From contig NZ_JARXIA010000012.1 in NCBI RefSeq assembly GCF_031127875.1, forward strand, positions 62,001-126,000: 64,000 nt of DNA, in the 5' to 3' direction. Positions 9,888 through 20,163 of the stretch are shown piece by piece (position 1 is the stretch's first letter; every line of letters starts with the position of its first letter). The position numbers and the translations under genes are program-made. This stretch comes from Pelagicoccus sp. SDUM812005 (GTDB taxonomy: Bacteria > Verrucomicrobiota > Verrucomicrobiia > Opitutales > Opitutaceae). A model generated the notes under the pieces. The model ran no database searches. It had not been told where the DNA came from and was given only the letters and a program-made list of their open reading frames with translations.

Positions 9888-9917
9888 AAAGGCGTCCTCC
9901 ACCGAGGACGCCTTTTT
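9888..9917 (+). terminator. Rho-independent terminator after the haem dehydrogenase
   Basis: Perfect stem AAGGCGTCCTC / GAGGACGCCTT with a CACC loop followed by T residues, 23 bases after the stop codon. Confidence 0.9.
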
Positions 9918-10016
9918 CGTCCCCCCGCGCCACGCGGGGTACCCCTCGCCCCAATCACCCTCCCCATTTTGCAAATCCAAGGAACTCCGCTCAACGTACC
10001 CGATCCTAAACCGCTT

Positions 10017-13000
10017 ATGACTCCCTCTCTTCGCCCCTACCTACTCTTGGGCGCGCTCGTCGCCCTCGCCTGCAACCTCTTCGCCGCCACCCGCGACGAA
10101 CTCTGGCTCAAAGTCTCCGAAGCCGAGGCCAGCCGCCTCCCCCAAATCGCCCTCAACCACCTCGAGCCAATCATCCAAAGCGCCCTCGCCGACCAAGCCC
10201 ACGCCGAAGCCATTAAGGCCATCGCCAAGAAGGTCGTCCTCGAAACCCAGATCCAAGGCGGACGCCCCGAGGAAAGCATCCCTCGCTTCCAAGCCGAACT
10301 CGACCGCGCCCCAGCCGAACTCCGCCCCATCCTCCAAACCCTCCTCGCCCACTCCTACTGGAACTATTTCCAACAAAACCGCTGGAGCTTCCTCCAACGC
10401 TCGCAAACCGCCGCCCCGCCCAGCGACGACTTCCAAACCTGGGACCTCTCCCGCATCCTCCACGAGATCGACGCCCGCTTCACCGCCGCCCTCTCCCACA
10501 AGGAATTCCTCCAAAACACCCCCATCGAGAGCTACGACGCATTCCTGACCGAAGGTGCCGCCCCCGTCGCCTTCCGCCCCACCCTCTACGACTTCGTCGT
10601 ACACGAAGCCCTGTCCTTCTACCAAACCGGCGAACAAGGAGCCATCGCCGCCGAAAACCCGTTCCCACTCTCCGCCCAAAGCCCTCTCTTCGATCCCGCC
10701 CCCGCCTTCCTCGCCTGGTCGCCCGAGCCCCCCGAAAACGACTCGCCCGAGTTCAAAGCCATCCAGCTCTATCAAGACCTGCTCCGCTTCCACCAAAACG
10801 ACCCCGACCCCAGCGCCTACATCGACGCCGACCTCGCCCGCATCACCTACGCCTTCAATGCCGCCACCGGCGAGCAGCGGGAGAGCCGCTACCAATCCGC
10901 CCTGGAAACCTTCATCGAGAACGCCGCCCGACACGAAATCTCCTCCCTCGCCCGCGCCCGCCTCGCCCAATTCCATTACCAATCCGGCGACGCCCTCACC
11001 GCCCACCGAATCGCCCAAACCGGCAAGACCGCCTTCCCCGAAAGCATCGGAGCCAACTTCTGCCACAACCTCATCCAAGAAATCGAAGCCAAATCCGCCC
11101 AGCTCTCCACCGAAGCGGTCTGGAACGCCCCTTATCCCACTCTCGAGCTCACCTACCGAAACCTCACCCGAGTCTACTTCCGCGCCATTCCCGCCGACTT
11201 CGAAGCCATCGCCCGCCAAGGATCCAACTACCGCCACTCCTTCGATCGCGAACACCTCCTCGACTCCAAACCAGTCCTCGAGTGGCAAGCCGAACTCCCG
11301 CCCACCGACGACTACAAGGAACGAACCGAATCCCTCGCCGCCCCCGAAACCCTTTCCCCCGGCTACTACCATATCGTCGCCAGCTTCGACCCCGACTTCT
11401 CCGAACACGAAAACCTGCTCTCTCAGGCCAACGTCTGGGTCAGCGAACTCGCCCTCGTCGTTCGCTCGGAGTTCGACGAAGACCGCTCCACCCAAGTCAA
11501 CGGCTTCGTTCTCGACGCCCGCACCGGACGCCCCCTCGCAGGAGCCAAAGTCCGCATCTGGAACCAGACCCAGCAAGGCAACTACAAGCCAGGCGACCAA
11601 AGCGTCACCGACTCCGACGGCCGCTACTTCCTCAAGCAAGCCTCCCGCAGCTACCGCTACCTCGTCCACGCAAGCCACCAAGGCCAAGCCGTCGCGACCG
11701 ACCAAAACAACTACAGCGCCCGCAGCAGGGCGATCCACAACAAGCCCACTCAAAAAACCGTCTTCTTCACCGACCGCTCCCTCTACCGCCCCGGCCAAAC
11801 CGTCCACTACAAAGGCATCTGCATCGAATCCGACCGGGAGCAGCAACGCTACGCCACCCTAACCGACCAAAAAGTCACCGTCGTCTTTCTCGATCGCAAC
11901 CGCCAGGAAATCGCCACCGCAACCCACCGCGCCAACAACTACGGCTCCTTCAGCGGAAGCTTCACCGCGCCCGATAGCGGGCTAAGCGGCAGCATGACCA
12001 TCCGCACCCTCGAGGGCCCCCACGGATCTACCGTCCTCTCCGTCGAAGAATACAAACGCCCCCAATTCCAAGCGGAACTCCTCTCTCCCGAAGCCGCTCC
12101 CAAGCTCGGCGAAACCGTCAGCCTCACCGGCAAAGCCACCGCCTACACGGGCGCCGCCATCGGTGGGGCAAAGGTGGCCTGGCGCGTCGAACGCTCCGCC
12201 CGCGGTCCCATCTGGTGCTGGTGGTGGGAACCCCAGGGCAGCCAAGCCATCGCCCACGGCGAAACCGAAACCGCCGCCGACGGCAGCTTCGCCATCGAAT
12301 TCCAAGCCGCTCCAGACCCCGCCATTTCCCGCGACTTCGAGCCCGTTTTCTCCTACACCGTCTACGCAGACGTGACCGACACCAATGGCGAAACCCGTTC
12401 CGCCCGCCTCGTCACCCGAGCCGGATACACCGCCCTGCAAGCCAGCCTCGCCCACGAGACCTGGCAAACCATCCAAGACCCCGTCGCCGTCACCCTCGAT
12501 ACCAGCTCCCTCGACGGCGATCCCCAGTCCGCCCGCGGCACCCTCACGGTCTACCATCTCGAACAACCGCAAACCGTACAGCGCTCCTCCCTCGCGCCCC
12601 CCCACCGCTGGTGGGATCCCATCGAGAAAGCGCCCCGCTTCGATCCCTCCAACCCTAGCAGCTGGGAAAAAGGCCAACGCCTTTCCAGCCACCGATTCCG
12701 AACCGGACCCGACGGCCAAGCCAAGCTCAGCCTCTCCCTCCCAGCCGGCCCTTACCGTCTCGAGCTCGCCACCAAAGACCGCTTCGGCCAAGACGTCACC
12801 GCCCTCTCCACCCTCACCGTCGTCGATCCCGACGCCGAACACTTCTCCATCAAGCTTCCCCAATTCCTCGAAGCTCCCACCTACACTTGCGAGCCAGGCC
12901 AAACCTTCTCCGCCCTCTGGGGCACCGGCTACTCCGAAGGCCAAGCCTACATCGAAATCCTCTCCCAAGGCCGCAGCCTGCAAAGCTATTGGAGCGAAAC

Positions 13001-16000
13001 CGGCCACTCCCAAGCCCTTATCGAATTTCCCATCACCGAAGCGCACCGCGGCGGCATCACCCTGCGCACTACCTTCGTCCGGGAAAACCGATCCTACACC
13101 GAAACCAAACGTATCAACGTTCCTTGGACAAACAAACAGCTCGCCGTCAAATGGGAACGCTTCCGCTCCAAGCTCAAGCCCGGCGAAGCCGAAACCTGGA
13201 CCGCCACCCTCTCCGGCCCCGACGCCGAACGCGCCGCTGCCGAAATGGTCGCCGGACTCTACGACGCCTCGCTCGATCAATACCGTACCCACAACTGGAT
13301 ACAAAGCTTCGCTAGCGAATTCCGCCACGAAGCATACTACCACAGCCCAAGCTTCGCCAACGAACTTCTCCCCCTTCACCACTTCGCCGGATACTGGAGC
13401 AGCGACTACCGTTCCCAGTCCTGGAGCCACCGCAGGCTTCCCCCTTGGCTCGCCTTTGGCTACCAACAGGACTTTTATCGCAGCCTCCCCCGCGCCGCCG
13501 TCAGCTCCGGCGCCAACGATGAGGTATTCGAACTGTCGTCCTTCTCCATCGAAGCCGCACCGGGCGAAGGATACCGCTCCACAAACACGCTCGCTGGCAG
13601 CCGTCTCCAGCAAGCTCGGCTGCCCGTCTCACTGGATGACGTCTCGGGTGACTCTGCGATGAAAATGGAGATCTCCGAACCTGCCGCCCCACCGCCAGCT
13701 CCAAACCTCAGCCAAGTTTCCGCTCGCAAGAACCTGAACGAAACCGCGTTTTTCTACCCGCACCTTTTGAGCGACGAAGAAGGTGTCGTGAAAATCCAGT
13801 TCACGATGCCGGAAGCTCTAACGCAATGGCGCTTCTTCGGCTTCGCTCACGACAACGAGCTCCGCTCCGGATTCCTCACCGACACCGCCGTGACCGCCAA
13901 GGATCTCATGGTACAGCCCAACCCGCCCCGCTTTTTGCGCGAAGGCGACGAAGTAGAGTTCACCGTCAAGGTCAGCAACCAATCCGAAAGCGAGCAAAGC
14001 GGCCAGGTACGCCTCAGTTTCGCCGACGCCGCCACCCTCGAGGCAGCAGATGCATCTCTCCAAAACTTGGATACAGACAAGAGCTTTACCATCCCCGCCA
14101 AAGAGTCTCGCACTTACTCTTGGCGACTAAAGGTCCCCGACGGGGCCCGCGTACTCACCTACAAAGCGGTTGGAGCAACCGAATCCCTGAGCGACGGCGA
14201 GGAGGGTTTCTTACCGGTATTGAGCCGCCGCGTACTCATCACCGAATCCCTGCCCCTGCCAATCCGCAACGAAGGAAGCAAACGATTCGACTTCGATAAA
14301 CTTCTCGCGTCAGGAAATTCGGATACGCTTCAACACCAAAGCCTCACTGTGCAAATGGTATCCCAGCCAGCATGGTATGCGGTCCTAGCCTTGCCCTACC
14401 TCATGGAGTTCCCGCACGAATGCAGCGAGCAGCTGTTCAGTCGCTACTACGCCAACACGCTCGGTTCCCACATTGCCCAGTCCGATCCCACGATTCGCCG
14501 CATCTTCGAGCTCTGGAAAAACACCGCAGCCCTCGACAGCCCCCTTGAGAAAAACCAAGAGCTCAAATCGGTTCTTATCGAAGAAACGCCTTGGCTCAGA
14601 GACGCCCAATCCGAAAGCCAAGCCCGACGGCGCCTCGGCAACCTATTCGCCCCAAACCGACTCGCCGACGAATCCGCTCGGGCCCTGCAAAAGCTAGCCG
14701 AACGCCAGCTCGGCGACGGACGCTGGTCCTGGTTCCCCGGTGGCCGCGGCAGCGACTACATCACCCTCTACATCGCCACAGGCTTCGCCCGCCTCCGCCA
14801 TCTCGGCGTCGAGATCGACATGGAACCGGCCATCCGCTCCCTCGAGGCTCTCGATCGCTGGATGCACGAACGCTATCAGGATATCCAAGAAAACTACGAA
14901 GATCCACAGGCGTATGTACCTGACCACTACATTGCCCTCTACCTCTACGGCCGCAGCTTTTATCTTCAGGACCAGCCTCTAGCGAACGCCCACCGCAAAG
15001 CCCTCGACTTTTTCCTCGACCGGGCTCGCGAACACTGGACCAAAGTTTCCAGCCGCCAAAGCGAAGCTCATCTCGCTCTTGCCCTGCAACGCTTCGGCGA
15101 CAGCGATGTACCGTCAGCAATCTTGAAGTCTCTCAAGGAGCGCAGCGTTACCGACGAGGAACTCGGCATGTTCTGGCGCGACAGCGAAAGCCGAGGCTGG
15201 TGGTGGTACCACGCTCCCATCGAAACCCAAGCGCTGATGATAGAGGCCTTTGGCGAAGTCGCCGAAAACGCCGAAGACGTCGAGAACCTCAAGGTTTGGC
15301 TGCTCAAGCAAAAGCAGACCCAAAATTGGAAAACCACTAAAGCCACTGCAGATGCGGTCTACGCGTTGCTGCTGCGCGGACAAAACCTGCTCGCCAGCGA
15401 CGCCCTCGTAGCCGTGAAACTAGGCGACACAACCATCGCCCCTGAAAACGTGGAGGCTGGCACTGGCTACTACGAGAAGCGCTTCCTCCGCCAAGAGGTC
15501 CAGCCCGAGATGGGACGCATCACTGTCACCAAGAGCGACGACGGCGTGAGTTGGGGCAGCGTCCACTGGCAATATCTCGAAGACATGAGCAAGGTCACGC
15601 CCCACGAAGGCACGCCGCTCACCTTGAAAAAGACTTTATTCGTAAAGCAGAACACTGCTCGAGGTCCGGTGCTGAAGGCGGTCGACGGACCTCTCTCTGT
15701 GGGCGACGAACTTGTAGTTCGCCTCGAACTACGCAGCGACCGCGACATGGAGTATTTACATCTCAAAGACCAGCGCGGCAGCGGCACCGAACCCGTCAAT
15801 GTGCTGAGCGGCTACCGCTACCAAGACCGCCTCGGCTATTACGAGAGCACGCGAGACACCGCCAGCCACTTCTTTATCGATTACCTCCCCAAAGGGACCT
15901 ACGTATTCGAGTATTCCACGCGAGTGCAGCTAAAAGGCAGCTACCAAAGCGGCATTGCCGAAATCCAGTGCATGTACGCGCCCGAATTCAACAGCCATTC

Positions 16001-16028
16001 AGAGAGCCAAATGCTAAAGGTCGAGTAA
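10017..16028 (+). CDS. Bacterial alpha-2-macroglobulin family protein
   Basis: Secreted or envelope-anchored protease-trap protein of 2003 residues. A signal peptide (LRPYLLLGALVALACNLFA) follows the chosen ATG at 10017. Around residues 490-545 is a carboxypeptidase-regulatory-like insert (VNGFVLDARTGRPLAGAKVRIW). The MG2 signature FFTDRSLYRPGQTVHYKG is near residue 582. A Pro/Ala/Ser-rich stretch near 1210-1240 precedes the A2M domain (FTMPEALTQWRFFGFAHD) and may act as bait region. The thioester motif is present as C1469-S-E-Q, followed by the alpha/alpha toroid domain. Bacterial homologues such as YfhM are periplasmic and often paired with penicillin-binding protein 1C; no such partner is seen here. 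Third-position C bias drops noticeably after about 13.6 kb, inside the gene. Confidence 0.93.
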   Translation: MTPSLRPYLLLGALVALACNLFAATRDELWLKVSEAEASRLPQIALNHLEPIIQSALADQAHAEAIKAIAKKVVLETQIQGGRPEESIPRFQAELDRAPAELRPILQTLLAHSYWNYFQQNRWSFLQRSQTAAPPSDDFQTWDLSRILHEIDARFTAALSHKEFLQNTPIESYDAFLTEGAAPVAFRPTLYDFVVHEALSFYQTGEQGAIAAENPFPLSAQSPLFDPAPAFLAWSPEPPENDSPEFKAIQLYQDLLRFHQNDPDPSAYIDADLARITYAFNAATGEQRESRYQSALETFIENAARHEISSLARARLAQFHYQSGDALTAHRIAQTGKTAFPESIGANFCHNLIQEIEAKSAQLSTEAVWNAPYPTLELTYRNLTRVYFRAIPADFEAIARQGSNYRHSFDREHLLDSKPVLEWQAELPPTDDYKERTESLAAPETLSPGYYHIVASFDPDFSEHENLLSQANVWVSELALVVRSEFDEDRSTQVNGFVLDARTGRPLAGAKVRIWNQTQQGNYKPGDQSVTDSDGRYFLKQASRSYRYLVHASHQGQAVATDQNNYSARSRAIHNKPTQKTVFFTDRSLYRPGQTVHYKGICIESDREQQRYATLTDQKVTVVFLDRNRQEIATATHRANNYGSFSGSFTAPDSGLSGSMTIRTLEGPHGSTVLSVEEYKRPQFQAELLSPEAAPKLGETVSLTGKATAYTGAAIGGAKVAWRVERSARGPIWCWWWEPQGSQAIAHGETETAADGSFAIEFQAAPDPAISRDFEPVFSYTVYADVTDTNGETRSARLVTRAGYTALQASLAHETWQTIQDPVAVTLDTSSLDGDPQSARGTLTVYHLEQPQTVQRSSLAPPHRWWDPIEKAPRFDPSNPSSWEKGQRLSSHRFRTGPDGQAKLSLSLPAGPYRLELATKDRFGQDVTALSTLTVVDPDAEHFSIKLPQFLEAPTYTCEPGQTFSALWGTGYSEGQAYIEILSQGRSLQSYWSETGHSQALIEFPITEAHRGGITLRTTFVRENRSYTETKRINVPWTNKQLAVKWERFRSKLKPGEAETWTATLSGPDAERAAAEMVAGLYDASLDQYRTHNWIQSFASEFRHEAYYHSPSFANELLPLHHFAGYWSSDYRSQSWSHRRLPPWLAFGYQQDFYRSLPRAAVSSGANDEVFELSSFSIEAAPGEGYRSTNTLAGSRLQQARLPVSLDDVSGDSAMKMEISEPAAPPPAPNLSQVSARKNLNETAFFYPHLLSDEEGVVKIQFTMPEALTQWRFFGFAHDNELRSGFLTDTAVTAKDLMVQPNPPRFLREGDEVEFTVKVSNQSESEQSGQVRLSFADAATLEAADASLQNLDTDKSFTIPAKESRTYSWRLKVPDGARVLTYKAVGATESLSDGEEGFLPVLSRRVLITESLPLPIRNEGSKRFDFDKLLASGNSDTLQHQSLTVQMVSQPAWYAVLALPYLMEFPHECSEQLFSRYYANTLGSHIAQSDPTIRRIFELWKNTAALDSPLEKNQELKSVLIEETPWLRDAQSESQARRRLGNLFAPNRLADESARALQKLAERQLGDGRWSWFPGGRGSDYITLYIATGFARLRHLGVEIDMEPAIRSLEALDRWMHERYQDIQENYEDPQAYVPDHYIALYLYGRSFYLQDQPLANAHRKALDFFLDRAREHWTKVSSRQSEAHLALALQRFGDSDVPSAILKSLKERSVTDEELGMFWRDSESRGWWWYHAPIETQALMIEAFGEVAENAEDVENLKVWLLKQKQTQNWKTTKATADAVYALLLRGQNLLASDALVAVKLGDTTIAPENVEAGTGYYEKRFLRQEVQPEMGRITVTKSDDGVSWGSVHWQYLEDMSKVTPHEGTPLTLKKTLFVKQNTARGPVLKAVDGPLSVGDELVVRLELRSDRDMEYLHLKDQRGSGTEPVNVLSGYRYQDRLGYYESTRDTASHFFIDYLPKGTYVFEYSTRVQLKGSYQSGIAEIQCMYAPEFNSHSESQMLKVE

Positions 16029-16051
16029 ACCAATCTAGGTCGGGATAACTT

Positions 16052-17050
16052 TCACTGCGGGGCGCTTCCGAAAACCTGAGAGCGGAGTCCCCGCAGGCAG
16101 TTCAAGCCGCTCCAATCGGATCCTTTCAATTCTCGAGGTCCGGCCCTAGCTCTTTGCCTATTCGCCGGAGGCATGGTTGACTCCAAGCATTTTTGGACAA
16201 ACTCCTTAGATCCCAGAACGGCGCCATCCGAGAAATAGCGGATACGACAACGCAGAGCCTCTTCGCGACTCACTTTGCCGCCCTCGCTCATCACTTGAGC
16301 GACCTTGCCAGGGCTTACGGAAGCTCCCTGTCCTGATGCTGGAGAGCTTTGCCCCTTTCCGAAGAGGACGATCCGGTAAATGGATACATTTGAAGCCCAG
16401 GCGCCACGGTGTCCGAAGAGGGATGCGATTCCCCGTCGCGCGAGCGAGTGGCCACCCATCGCTTCCGCATAGCCGCAGTAGCGGTAATCGGCAGGATCCG
16501 AAACGAGCCCTGCCCGGACGGGGTTCAAGTCGATGTAGGCAGCCACGGTACTCAACGCCATCGACTCGTCCTCGATCAAAACGCTCTTGAAGCGCTCCGC
16601 CCACAAGGTCCCCAACCGCCCATGGTTGCGATTGTACCAAATCGAGAAGCGTTGCTTCAGCTCCTTCATAAACTGCGACAGATCTCCCATTCGGGTAACC
16701 AACTGGGATCGGAATCGTTCACGTTCGTCCGCTTCCGAAGAAGAGAGCCCCTCGGCAAATGCAGCCGCTTTTTCCGGGGCGTAGATACGCTTCACTCTGC
16801 GACTCAGTTCAGAATTAGGGATACGAGCGAGCGAAGACGGAGGTGGGACTCGGATCAAGAGGTGCACATGGTTCGACATGATACAGTAGGTGAGAATCTC
16901 CACCCCGCAAAAATCGGCGACTTTCCAGATCTGGTTCCGCAGGACTTCCTTTTCCCGCTCTCCTTCCAAAAGGAACTCAGCGCCGACGATCCTGCTGATG
17001 CAGTGATAAACAGCGCTCGCATCCGTCACCTTAATCCTCCGCGTCCTCAT
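16052..17050 (-). CDS. REP-associated tyrosine transposase (RAYT/Y1_Tnp family)
   Basis: Single-strand transposase-like protein of 332 residues. The start ATG 17050 gives MRTRRIKVTDASAVYHCISR, the usual family N-terminus; the frame extends upstream to 17188 without homology. The HUH metal-binding motif is SNHVHLLIRV, and the family signature AYIDLNPVRAGL follows. About 100 extra C-terminal residues include LRCRIRYFSDGAVLGSKEFV, a tail I recognise from Verrucomicrobiota versions and absent from short enterobacterial RAYTs. RAYTs act on REP palindromes rather than on flanking terminal repeats. No inverted repeats flank this gene, but REP-like elements occur at 5.4, 34.5 and 39.2 kb in this window. 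It is probably a domesticated, vertically kept gene (inference). Confidence 0.88.
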   Translation of the reverse strand: MRTRRIKVTDASAVYHCISRIVGAEFLLEGEREKEVLRNQIWKVADFCGVEILTYCIMSNHVHLLIRVPPPSSLARIPNSELSRRVKRIYAPEKAAAFAEGLSSSEADERERFRSQLVTRMGDLSQFMKELKQRFSIWYNRNHGRLGTLWAERFKSVLIEDESMALSTVAAYIDLNPVRAGLVSDPADYRYCGYAEAMGGHSLARRGIASLFGHRGAWASNVSIYRIVLFGKGQSSPASGQGASVSPGKVAQVMSEGGKVSREEALRCRIRYFSDGAVLGSKEFVQKCLESTMPPANRQRARAGPRELKGSDWSGLNCLRGLRSQVFGSAPQ

Positions 17051-17255
17051 AACTAGATTCAGATGGCCCAAAACCACCTCAAAGTCCACACATAAATAGC
17101 CTGTCCCTATTTTGAGAGCGTAAGCTTTCGGATGGGACCAACGGCTTGCTTGCCTGGAGAAGCGCCTCGCTTGTTGCTGTTGACCCATCGCGCCTCATCC
17201 GCCTTGCTCCCCTCCGAGCAGAGGCGCACTCGCGTACTCCCAATCGATCCCGTCA

Positions 17256-20069
17256 ATGATCCAAGCCTTCACTAAACGACTGAAGAACGATGCCAGCGCC
17301 CAGCTGGCATTCACCGCCGAGACTACACCAGCCGAGAAGCTAGCCGCCCTCAAAGGCTTCCTCAAATCCGGGACCGAAGCCATCCTCGCGGAACACCGAA
17401 ACGGCGCCCCTGGACTCGAAGTCGGCAAGGCCCGGTCCTTGATGATCGACACCCTGATCTCAAACCTCGCCGAACCCGCCATCGAAGGCGTGCAAAAACT
17501 CTCCAGCAAGTCCGACCTAGCCGTCTCGGTCGTCGCCCTCGGCGGATACGGCCGCGAGGAGCTCTGTCCGCTGAGCGACATCGACATCATGTTCCTGTAT
17601 CCGTCAGAGACAGACAGCAAGCTGCTCGAAAAAGCCCAGGAATTGCTCGTCCAAGAAGTTCTCTATCCGCTCTGGGACGCCGGACTCAAAGTCGGCCACT
17701 CGACCCGCACCGTCGACGAAGCCTTCAAGGAAGCCAAAGCCGATATCCAAACCAAAACCGCCTTGCTCGAAGCTCGCCGCATCTGCGGCTCCGCCCCACT
17801 CTTCGAAGGTTTCCAAACCTCCTACCACCTCTTCTACCGCAAGGACGACCCCAAGGAGTACATCAAGCAACGCCTCGACGACCAGCGGAGCCGCCGCGCC
17901 AAGTTCGGCGGTTCCATCTACATGCAGGAGCCGGATATCAAGAGCGGCGTCGGCGGCCTGCGCGACTACCACAACACCCTCTGGATGGCCCAAGTCCGCC
18001 TCAACCTCAAGGACATGGCCGGCCTCGTCCCCCTCAACTACCTCAGCAAGCAAGAGCTCGAAGACATCCGCGCCGCCTACGAATTCCTCATCCGCGTGCG
18101 CAACGAGCTCCATTTCCGCGTCAAGCGTCCGACCGACCTGCTCTCCCTCGAACTCCAGCCCAAGGTCGCCTACCGCCTCGGCTACAAGCAACGCGACATC
18201 CTCGAACGCGTCGAGAGCTTCATGCGCGACTACTACAAGCAGGCCCAGATCATCTTCCGCGTATCCAAGAACATAGAGAAACGCCTCGCCCTCTCCTCCT
18301 CCAAGAAGGAAAGCAAAAGTCCGCTCGAGTCCGTCAAAAGCTTCCTGCTGGCCCGCCGCAAGGAACGCGTCAAGAAAGTCGACGGCTTCCTCATACGAGG
18401 CCAGGAAATCACCTTCGAGGAAAACACCGTCTTCGCCGAAGAACCGACCCGGCTCATTCGCATTTTCCGCCACAGCCAGCAGCACGGAGTCGAGATAGAT
18501 TTTGAGCTCAATGCTCTAATTCGAGCATCCCTCGACCTCATCGACGACACCGTACGCCAATCCGCCGAGGCCAACCTCAGCTTCCGCACCATCATGCAGG
18601 AGGCCGGCAACGTCTACCCTACCCTCAACGAGATGCACGAGCTCGGCGTGCTCGGAGCCTTCATCCCGGAGTGGGGAAAGCTCACCTGCCTCGTACAACA
18701 TGAATACTACCATCGCTACACCGCCGACGTGCATACCCTTCATACCATCAGGGAACTCGATGAAATATTTTCAAACCCAAGCGGCATCTACAAATCCTAC
18801 CGCGAGGCCCTCCACGAGCTGCGCTTGCCCAACCTGACCTACCTCATCCTCCTCCTCCACGATATCGGCAAAGCCCGCGGCATCAGGAACCATGCCGAAA
18901 ACGGCGTCGATATCGCAGAGCCCATCCTCGACCGCCTGCAAATCGACGAAGAAAATAAGGCCTCCGTACGATTTATTATCAAGAACCACCTACAAATGGC
19001 GCGATTTTGGCAGAGGTTCGATATTGATGATCCAGACACCGCAAAAGCGTTTGCCGAACAAGTCGAGTCGCCGGAACTCCTGCGCCTCCTCTACGTGCAT
19101 ACCTTCTGCGACGCCAAAGGCACCGCCGCCGGACTCTGGAACCAGTACAAGGACACCCTGCACCGCACCCTCTATCGCCGCGCCCTCGACGTCTTCAAGG
19201 CGGAAGGCAAGCTGGACCAGCAATTCGAGCAGCACAAGAAGATGACCCAACAAGAACTGCTCTCCATCGACATCGAAGGCGTCGGTTCCGAAGAGGTCGA
19301 CGCCCACTTCAAGCTCCTACCCGACCGCTACTTCATCAACACTTCCAAGGAAGAGATCATCAAGCACATCCAGATGATCAACGAGCTCATCAAGGCCATC
19401 GCCGGAGCCGACTCCATCGGAGCCCTCAAGCCCGTCATCGACTGGAAGCAGGACCTCAACCGCTCCCTCACCGTCGTCAACATCGTCACCTGGGACCGCG
19501 CCGGACTCTTCCACAAGCTCGCCGGCGCCCTCAATATCGCCGGCTACTCCATCCTCTCCGCCAAGGCCATTTCGCGCGACGACCATATCGCCATCGATAC
19601 CTTCTACGTCACCGAAAGCGGACGCGGCCCCTCCGATCCGGAAAAGGCCAAGCAAGCCTTCGCCAACGCCGTCAAGGACGCCCTCGTATCCAACGAGGAC
19701 CTCTACCCGCGCATCCTCGAGATCGTGCGCAAGGAAGCCGCCGACATCTTCAGCAAAAGCGACGACAACCCGCTCGCCGAATCCTTCGAGCCGCAAGTCG
19801 ACGTCTACCACGAGCTCTCCCTCCAACGCACCATCCTCGAAGTCCAAGCCCCCGACCACCTCGGACTGCTCTACCAAATCTCACACCAGATTTCCAAACA
19901 CGGCTTCGACATCACCTTCGCCCGCATCAATACCGAACGCGGCATCGCCATCGACACCCTCTACCTCACCGAGGTGGAACCGGGCGAAGACTCCGACGGC
20001 GAAAAGCTCATGGAGCTGCGCGACAGCCTTACCAAAGTACTCGTCGCGAACATCAAGCCCGCCACCTGA
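17256..20069 (+). CDS. glnD: [Protein-PII] uridylyltransferase / uridylyl-removing enzyme
   Basis: Nitrogen-status sensor of 937 residues that uridylylates PII under nitrogen limitation and removes UMP when glutamine is high. The nucleotidyltransferase motif ALGGYGREELCPLSDIDIMFL occupies residues 94-114, with metal-binding Asp108 and Asp110. GlnD-specific sequences follow (PDIKSGVGGLRDYHNTLWMA). The HD hydrolase domain contains LLLHDIGKA with His535-Asp536. Two ACT domains, starting near residues 745 (VVNIVTWDRAGLFHKLAGAL) and 855 (LEVQAPDHLGLLYQISH), bind glutamine. Domain order and length match the family. It is monocistronic here: the RAYT gene diverges upstream and pilT converges downstream. 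Confidence 0.97.
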   Translation: MIQAFTKRLKNDASAQLAFTAETTPAEKLAALKGFLKSGTEAILAEHRNGAPGLEVGKARSLMIDTLISNLAEPAIEGVQKLSSKSDLAVSVVALGGYGREELCPLSDIDIMFLYPSETDSKLLEKAQELLVQEVLYPLWDAGLKVGHSTRTVDEAFKEAKADIQTKTALLEARRICGSAPLFEGFQTSYHLFYRKDDPKEYIKQRLDDQRSRRAKFGGSIYMQEPDIKSGVGGLRDYHNTLWMAQVRLNLKDMAGLVPLNYLSKQELEDIRAAYEFLIRVRNELHFRVKRPTDLLSLELQPKVAYRLGYKQRDILERVESFMRDYYKQAQIIFRVSKNIEKRLALSSSKKESKSPLESVKSFLLARRKERVKKVDGFLIRGQEITFEENTVFAEEPTRLIRIFRHSQQHGVEIDFELNALIRASLDLIDDTVRQSAEANLSFRTIMQEAGNVYPTLNEMHELGVLGAFIPEWGKLTCLVQHEYYHRYTADVHTLHTIRELDEIFSNPSGIYKSYREALHELRLPNLTYLILLLHDIGKARGIRNHAENGVDIAEPILDRLQIDEENKASVRFIIKNHLQMARFWQRFDIDDPDTAKAFAEQVESPELLRLLYVHTFCDAKGTAAGLWNQYKDTLHRTLYRRALDVFKAEGKLDQQFEQHKKMTQQELLSIDIEGVGSEEVDAHFKLLPDRYFINTSKEEIIKHIQMINELIKAIAGADSIGALKPVIDWKQDLNRSLTVVNIVTWDRAGLFHKLAGALNIAGYSILSAKAISRDDHIAIDTFYVTESGRGPSDPEKAKQAFANAVKDALVSNEDLYPRILEIVRKEAADIFSKSDDNPLAESFEPQVDVYHELSLQRTILEVQAPDHLGLLYQISHQISKHGFDITFARINTERGIAIDTLYLTEVEPGEDSDGEKLMELRDSLTKVLVANIKPAT

Positions 20070-20101
20070 CCCGCTCGCCACGCGAGCTCCGGCTAGCCAT
20101 C

Positions 20102-20131
20102 AAAAAGGCACGCCCCATTACAAGGCGTGCC
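20102..20131 (-). terminator. Terminator of pilT, possibly bidirectional
   Basis: Stem GGCACGCC / GGCGTGCC with a nine-base loop. On the minus strand it is followed by TTTTTG, so it fits pilT best. On the plus strand, downstream of glnD, the tail is weaker (CAAATTT). Confidence 0.8.
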
Positions 20132-20163
20132 CAAATTTAGAATGCAGCGATTGTTCGAATCCC

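Noticed and set aside
10041-13613. Two long open frames opposite the alpha-2-macroglobulin gene (10041-11846 and 11982-13613)
   Set aside because: They are Gly/Val/Glu/Ala-rich, lack known motifs and exist because the real gene uses C at third positions and avoids codons that would give antisense stops.
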